Source: Gemmatimonadota bacterium
Lineage (GTDB): Bacteria > Latescibacterota > UBA2968 > UBA8231
DNA length: 5,948 bases
Assembly: GCA_018673255.1 (NCBI GenBank)
Contig: JABHDC010000219.1
Span: 1 to 5,948 of the forward strand
Reading direction: 5' to 3'
Both the position numbers and the translations under genes were made by a program. The first letter of the stretch is position 1. Each line of letters opens with the position of its first letter. The notes beneath the pieces are model-generated. The model worked only from the letters and a program-made list of their open reading frames with translations, was not told the origin of the DNA and searched no databases. Of this stretch, positions 4,861-5,948 are shown one piece after another.

Positions 4861-5948
4861 ATGAAATACGACGTAGTGATCATCGGCGCCGGCCTGGCCG
4901 GCCTGTCCTTGTCTCGCCAGCTCCTGCTCAATACTGACAAAAGCATCCTGCTGGTCGAGAAACGGGCCCACGTCCCATCCCCTCGGCAGAAGGTCGGGGA
5001 ATCGCTGGTGCAGGTGGCCGGGTATTACTACGGGAAGGTGCTGGAACTGGAGGAATATCTCTTCCGTCAGCACTACATGAAGTACAACCTGCGCTTCTAC
5101 TGGAAGAGTCCCGGACGCGAGAACGAGGGCTTCGAGGACTACTGTCAGTCCTACATCCGCACCTTCTCGAACATTCCCTGCTACCAACTTGATCGGAACA
5201 CGCTGGAGGCGGAATTGCTGCGCCTCAATCGCCTGGATTCGAGATTCACCTTCTGTGCGCCCGCAACCAACCTGGATGTCGTGCTGCAGGAGAAGGCACC
5301 GCACACCCTCCACTGCGATACGGAAGATGGTAGACTCAGCATCGAAGCCGATTGGGTCGTCGACACTTCAGGACGTTCGAAAGTGCTGGCCCGCAAGCTG
5401 GATCTGGAGCAGGACAACGCCATCAACCACGGTTCGACGTTCCTGTGGGTGGAGGGTCTCGTCGACATCGACAAGCTCAGCGCCCTCTCATCGCGAGAGC
5501 GTCGCATGAATCCGAATCGAGCCGCAACGGGTCATCTGCCGACCTGGCTGGCGACGAACCACTTCATGGGAGAGGGATTCTGGTTCTGGGTGATTCCCCT
5601 GCAGGGACTGACCAGCCTGGGGCTGGTATACGACCCGGATCTGGTGCCACGAGAGGAGGTGGCCACACCCCAGAAACTGATCGACTGGGTGTGCAAGCAG
5701 TTCCCCCTGTTCGAGCGCGACCTGCCGGGGCGCAAGATCCTCGATCACGGCTCGTATAAGAGTTTCTCCTACGGTTGTGCGCGCACGATTCATCCCAGTG
5801 GCTGGGCGCTGTCGGGAGAATCGGGGCGCTTCGCCGATCCTCTCTACAGTCCGGGCAGTGACTTCATCGCCCTGCACAATACGATGATCATCGACGCCAT
5901 CACGACGGCCGATCCGGATGATCTACCGGCCAAATGCCAGTTGTACGA
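4861..5948 (+). CDS. FAD-dependent flavin-halogenase-like oxidoreductase (3' end missing)
   Basis: The frame is open for 362 codons to the right edge; flavin halogenases and relatives usually run to about 400-550 residues, so the C-terminus is missing. The FAD Rossmann motif GAGLAG is at 9-14, with E33 at the end of beta-2 for the ribose. KVGESL (44-49) is the family's GES segment. HYMKYNLRF (71-79) puts a lysine, K74, where the catalytic Lys79 of the tryptophan halogenase PrnA aligns. GFWFWVIPL (239-247) contains a perfect WxWxIP, the hallmark separating flavin-dependent halogenases from ordinary monooxygenases. GESGRFADPLYSPGSDF (319-335) is the third FAD-contact region; where PrnA has Glu346 this protein has Y329, arguing against free tryptophan as substrate. 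Expected chemistry is FADH2- and O2-dependent chlorination or bromination with a partner flavin reductase, which is not in view. A saturase/reductase-type role remains possible. Cytoplasmic, with no signal peptide. Alignment to PrnA is from memory. Confidence 0.85.
   Translation, partial: MKYDVVIIGAGLAGLSLSRQLLLNTDKSILLVEKRAHVPSPRQKVGESLVQVAGYYYGKVLELEEYLFRQHYMKYNLRFYWKSPGRENEGFEDYCQSYIRTFSNIPCYQLDRNTLEAELLRLNRLDSRFTFCAPATNLDVVLQEKAPHTLHCDTEDGRLSIEADWVVDTSGRSKVLARKLDLEQDNAINHGSTFLWVEGLVDIDKLSALSSRERRMNPNRAATGHLPTWLATNHFMGEGFWFWVIPLQGLTSLGLVYDPDLVPREEVATPQKLIDWVCKQFPLFERDLPGRKILDHGSYKSFSYGCARTIHPSGWALSGESGRFADPLYSPGSDFIALHNTMIIDAITTADPDDLPAKCQLY

Noticed and set aside
4537..5313. Minus-strand open frame of 258 codons spanning the CBM9-like end and the halogenase-like start
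   Set aside because: It crosses two well-supported genes and their gap in the antisense direction and has no recognisable motif.

Overview
The window carries five protein-coding genes in a divergent layout and no RNA gene, CRISPR array or insertion sequence that I can see. The DNA is GC-rich. The leftmost gene pairs a CBM9-like domain with a DUF5916 region, a combination known from Gram-negative (diderm) bacteria such as Bacteroidota, Gemmatimonadota and related candidate phyla. A GC-rich member of that broad FCB-like group, or a neighbouring environmental lineage, is therefore the best guess. This is inference from gene content, and the species cannot be named.

Minus strand, read right to left: an extended short-chain dehydrogenase/reductase (SDR) relative (3736-3026) overlaps a second SDR gene (3029-2223) by four bases (ATGA), so the two are translationally coupled. 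After a 395-base gap that holds several inverted repeats but no gene comes a secreted CBM9-like/DUF5916 protein that starts at 1827 and runs off the left edge. Plus strand, read left to right: a secreted single-domain CBM9-like protein (3885-4712) is followed, after 148 bases, by an FAD-dependent flavin-halogenase-like oxidoreductase starting at 4861 and cut by the right edge. The two transcription directions diverge from 3737-3884.

How the genes work together is only partly readable. The two CBM9-like proteins suggest envelope or extracellular carbohydrate-related functions. The SDR pair suggests oxidation/reduction or epimerisation of a nucleotide-sugar or other small polar substrate. The upstream member has lost the catalytic lysine of the YxxxK motif, so it may be a non-catalytic partner of the intact one. 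The halogenase-like enzyme keeps both hallmarks of flavin-dependent halogenases, a candidate catalytic lysine and the WxWxIP motif, but lacks the glutamate used by tryptophan halogenases. It is the most interesting gene here. A terminator-like hairpin with a T-tract lies immediately in front of its ribosome binding site, which suggests either termination of the upstream gene or attenuation.
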